From NCBI GenBank assembly GCA_041690675.1, contig JAWLGU010000010.1, positions 1-64,000 of the forward strand: a stretch of 64,000 nt of DNA. Reading direction: 5' to 3'. The notes beneath the pieces are model-generated. The model saw only the letters and a list, made by a program, of their open reading frames with translations. It searched no databases and was not told where the DNA came from. The position numbers were made by a program, and so were the translations under genes. How positions within the stretch are numbered: position 1 is the stretch's first letter; the number at the start of each line of letters is the position of its first letter. Positions 62,572 to 64,000 of this stretch are shown here, piece after piece. The stretch comes from UBA7803 sp041690675 (GTDB lineage Bacteria; Pseudomonadota; Gammaproteobacteria; Pseudomonadales; Azotimanducaceae).

Positions 62572-63328
62572 GCTGCTCGATGCCGGAGCGGGCATAGTCG
62601 GCGCCCACCGCCTCCGGATCCGCATCGGCAATCGGAACGGGATCGCAGCGGAGGCCGAAGGCGCTGTAGTAGTCGTCGAACTTGTGCCGCCCGCCGATGA
62701 GTCGCTCCGACGCGGTGAACCAGGCGTTGGGCACACCGAAGGCATCCGCGAAGATCAGCCCGTGCAGGGAAGACGACAGCACGCGCTCGCAGCCGGCGAT
62801 GGATTTCAGGACCTCGGGGACGGGGGCTGCGATGTCCAGCAGCACCGCGTACGGGTGCCGCTCGAGGAAGCTCCGAACATCGGGATGGTCCCGATCCACC
62901 AGATGTGGAATCACGCCCAGCGGGTGAGCCTTGCGCGCCGGGGGCTCCACGAGGTGCTCTGCGAGAAGGCCGGGATCCCCCAGCGCCGTCTCGGGCGCAG
63001 CGCTGATGCGTTCCCGGGTCAGCGCACCACGAACGGCGTGAACGAAGTGTGTGCCAGCGAGGCGGTCTTCGGCTCGCAAGGACCCGGTGCCCCAGATGTG
63101 GAGTTGGCGCTTGAAGCCCAGCCGGTGCAGGCGGTGCGACTTGTTCAGGCGCTGCAGCAGGCTGCCCGCGGCCACCAGGTCACAGCCCGTGGGGGGCGCG
63201 TACTCCACCGGGCGGCCGCTCAACCGCTCGCAGATGAGGGGCGAGAACCAGTCGCCGGCGTTGCGCAGCCCGGAGCCTCGGCCGGTGCCCCGGGCCCAGA
63301 AGAGTTTCAACGACTTATTGCGGTTCAT
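62534..63328 (-). CDS. Polysaccharide pyruvyl transferase-like protein
   Basis: 264 residues from the ATG at 63328 (MNRNKSLKLFWARG); an ATG at 63352 adds 8 residues but has no ribosome binding site. Family features are NAGDWFSPLICERLSG (the NxGD motif near the N-terminus), GSLLQRL, WGTGSL, VRGALTRERI and the C-terminal VLSSSLHGLIFADAFGVP. It would add pyruvate ketals to, or otherwise modify, exopolysaccharide. The 3' end overlaps the O-antigen ligase gene by 38 bp. Confidence 0.85.
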   Translation of the reverse strand: MNRNKSLKLFWARGTGRGSGLRNAGDWFSPLICERLSGRPVEYAPPTGCDLVAAGSLLQRLNKSHRLHRLGFKRQLHIWGTGSLRAEDRLAGTHFVHAVRGALTRERISAAPETALGDPGLLAEHLVEPPARKAHPLGVIPHLVDRDHPDVRSFLERHPYAVLLDIAAPVPEVLKSIAGCERVLSSSLHGLIFADAFGVPNAWFTASERLIGGRHKFDDYYSAFGLRCDPVPIADADPEAVGADYARSGIEQLKSRLLASFPYR

Positions 63329-63374
63329 CGGCTCTTCATCGGTTCTGCCCATTCGAGCTAGAATCGCGCACCAT

Positions 63375-63451
63375 GGGCCTATAGCTCAGTTGGTTAGAGC
63401 AGTGGACTCATAATCCATTGGTCCCAGGTTCGAGTCCTGGTGGGCCCACCA
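63375..63451 (+). tRNA. tRNA with CAT anticodon, probably tRNA-Ile2 (lysidine-modified)
   Basis: 77 nt forming a complete cloverleaf with an encoded 3' CCA. Acceptor GGGCCTA/TGGGCCC, D-arm AGCTCAGTTGGTTAGAGC, anticodon loop CTCATAA (CAT at 63409-63411) and T-loop GGTTCGAGTCC. The C4-G69 and C5-G68 acceptor pairs are TilS identity features of tRNA-Ile2 and differ from elongator tRNA-Met. Initiator tRNA is excluded because it lacks the mismatch at 1-72 and the three G-C anticodon pairs. Confidence 0.9.
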
Positions 63452-63462
63452 TGCCTTCGCTG

Positions 63463-64000
63463 TCACCGCCCGCCGCGGTCATGGGATGCCGTGGGTGAAT
63501 CTGGCGCCGTGAGAGCCGCGCTGAGGACTTGCAGCGTCTTCGTCACGCTATCCTGCCAAGAAAATCGCGCCGCCCGGCGCGCTGCCCGCTCGGAGAGCTC
63601 CTGGTGCAGACGTCTGTCTTCGATGAGCCGCTGCATAGCAGTTCTGATTTGACCTACGGAAAATGGGTCAACCAGGATGGCCGCATCTCCCGCGACCTCT
63701 GGAAGCGAGGAGATGTTCGAAGTTATGACCGGCTTGCCGAAGCTCAGTGCCTCCAGTACCTGCAACCCGAAGCCTTCGTACAATGAAGGGGCCACGACAA
63801 AGTCAGCGCCCGAATACAGCTGGGCCAGAGTGTCGTCGTCGACGTGGCCCACGTGCTTCAGCCTAGCTCCCAGCGAGGGATCGTGCAGGCGTCTTCGTTC
63901 TTCGGAGTTCCTCCAGCCCGGGTTGCCGGCTACGACAAGGTCGTGATTTGTCTCGCTGCTCGCAAGGAGTTGCGCAAAGGCATCTATGACCCGAACCAAA
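63463..64000 (-). CDS. Glycosyltransferase family 4, C-terminal part (5' end outside window)
   Basis: The frame is open to the last base, so the N-terminal domain lies beyond the window. The visible 179 residues are the GT-B nucleotide-sugar domain: VVAGNPGW, HVGHVDDDTLAQLYSGADFVVAPSLYEGFGLQVLEAL with the E-x7-E retaining-GT motif, and GKPVITSNISSLPEVAGDAAILVDP. Likely assembles a surface polysaccharide with the neighbouring ligase and pyruvyltransferase-like genes. Confidence 0.92.
   Translation of the reverse strand, partial: LVRVIDAFAQLLASSETNHDLVVAGNPGWRNSEERRRLHDPSLGARLKHVGHVDDDTLAQLYSGADFVVAPSLYEGFGLQVLEALSFGKPVITSNISSLPEVAGDAAILVDPFSVGQIRTAMQRLIEDRRLHQELSERAARRAARFSWQDSVTKTLQVLSAALTAPDSPTASHDRGGR

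Overview
The window is one continuous stretch of a high-GC gammaproteobacterial chromosome. It is densely coded, with many 1-11 bp stop/start overlaps. Gene order points to the Chromatiales/Ectothiorhodospiraceae-Pseudomonas side of the class. It shows dusB-fis-purHD, coq7-osmC-crp-trpCDG, rpe-gph-trpE, amgK-murU divergent from lptD-surA-pdxA-rsmA-apaH, and tsaD divergent from rpsU...dnaG-rpoD. The lineage is inferred from synteny and protein character only.

Layout. 1-4.6 kb: end of a DUF3426 protein, then dusB-fis-purH-purD. 4.7-9.1 kb: a double cNMP-binding protein, a Ycf46-like AAA ATPase, coq7, an OsmC protein and crp. 9.1-19.7 kb: trpGDC and rpe-gph-trpE-pncC. Between them lie an adenylate-forming enzyme, a large O-acyltransferase, a DUF2267 protein and a small lipoprotein. 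19.7-28.3 kb: a J-domain protein, the cell-wall recycling pair amgK-murU, and the outer-membrane/cofactor operon lptD-surA-pdxA-rsmA-apaH (apaG absent). 28.3-33.2 kb: the stress operon prkA-yeaH-spoVR, preceded by a good sigma-54 type promoter. 33.2-36.1 kb: a heptad-repeat spacer, cca, a DUF411 lipoprotein and transaldolase.

36.1-49.1 kb is a copper-handling island. From a CsoR-type operator, one strand encodes a CPC-type Cu(I) ATPase, a CopL-like Cys/His protein, the multicopper oxidase CopA, outer-membrane CopB, two possible very small ORFs, an HlyD/double-ATPase/two-permease ABC exporter (YbhGFSR-like) and a second ATPase with a CPH motif. The divergent csoR shares the control region. An ABC exporter inside a cop operon is the most unusual gene arrangement here.

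49.1-60.4 kb: DUF3147, an amidase, folB (apparent CTG start), tsaD, and the macromolecular-synthesis cluster rpsU-yqeY-manC-dnaG-rpoD with a terminator. The rpsU leader carries a hairpin and an 8-codon minigene. A RHH/PIN toxin-antitoxin pair and a tandem universal stress protein follow. 60.4-64 kb: an outer-membrane barrel protein and the edge of a surface-polysaccharide locus (O-antigen ligase, pyruvyltransferase-like protein, glycosyltransferase), interrupted by a CAT-anticodon tRNA that fits tRNA-Ile2.

Most of the window is core housekeeping DNA. I see no phage, IS element, CRISPR array or defence island. The novelty candidates are the copper/ABC operon with its small ORFs, the rpsU leader minigene, the folB CTG start, the sigma-54 promoter of prkA, and the 7-bp periodic spacer before cca.
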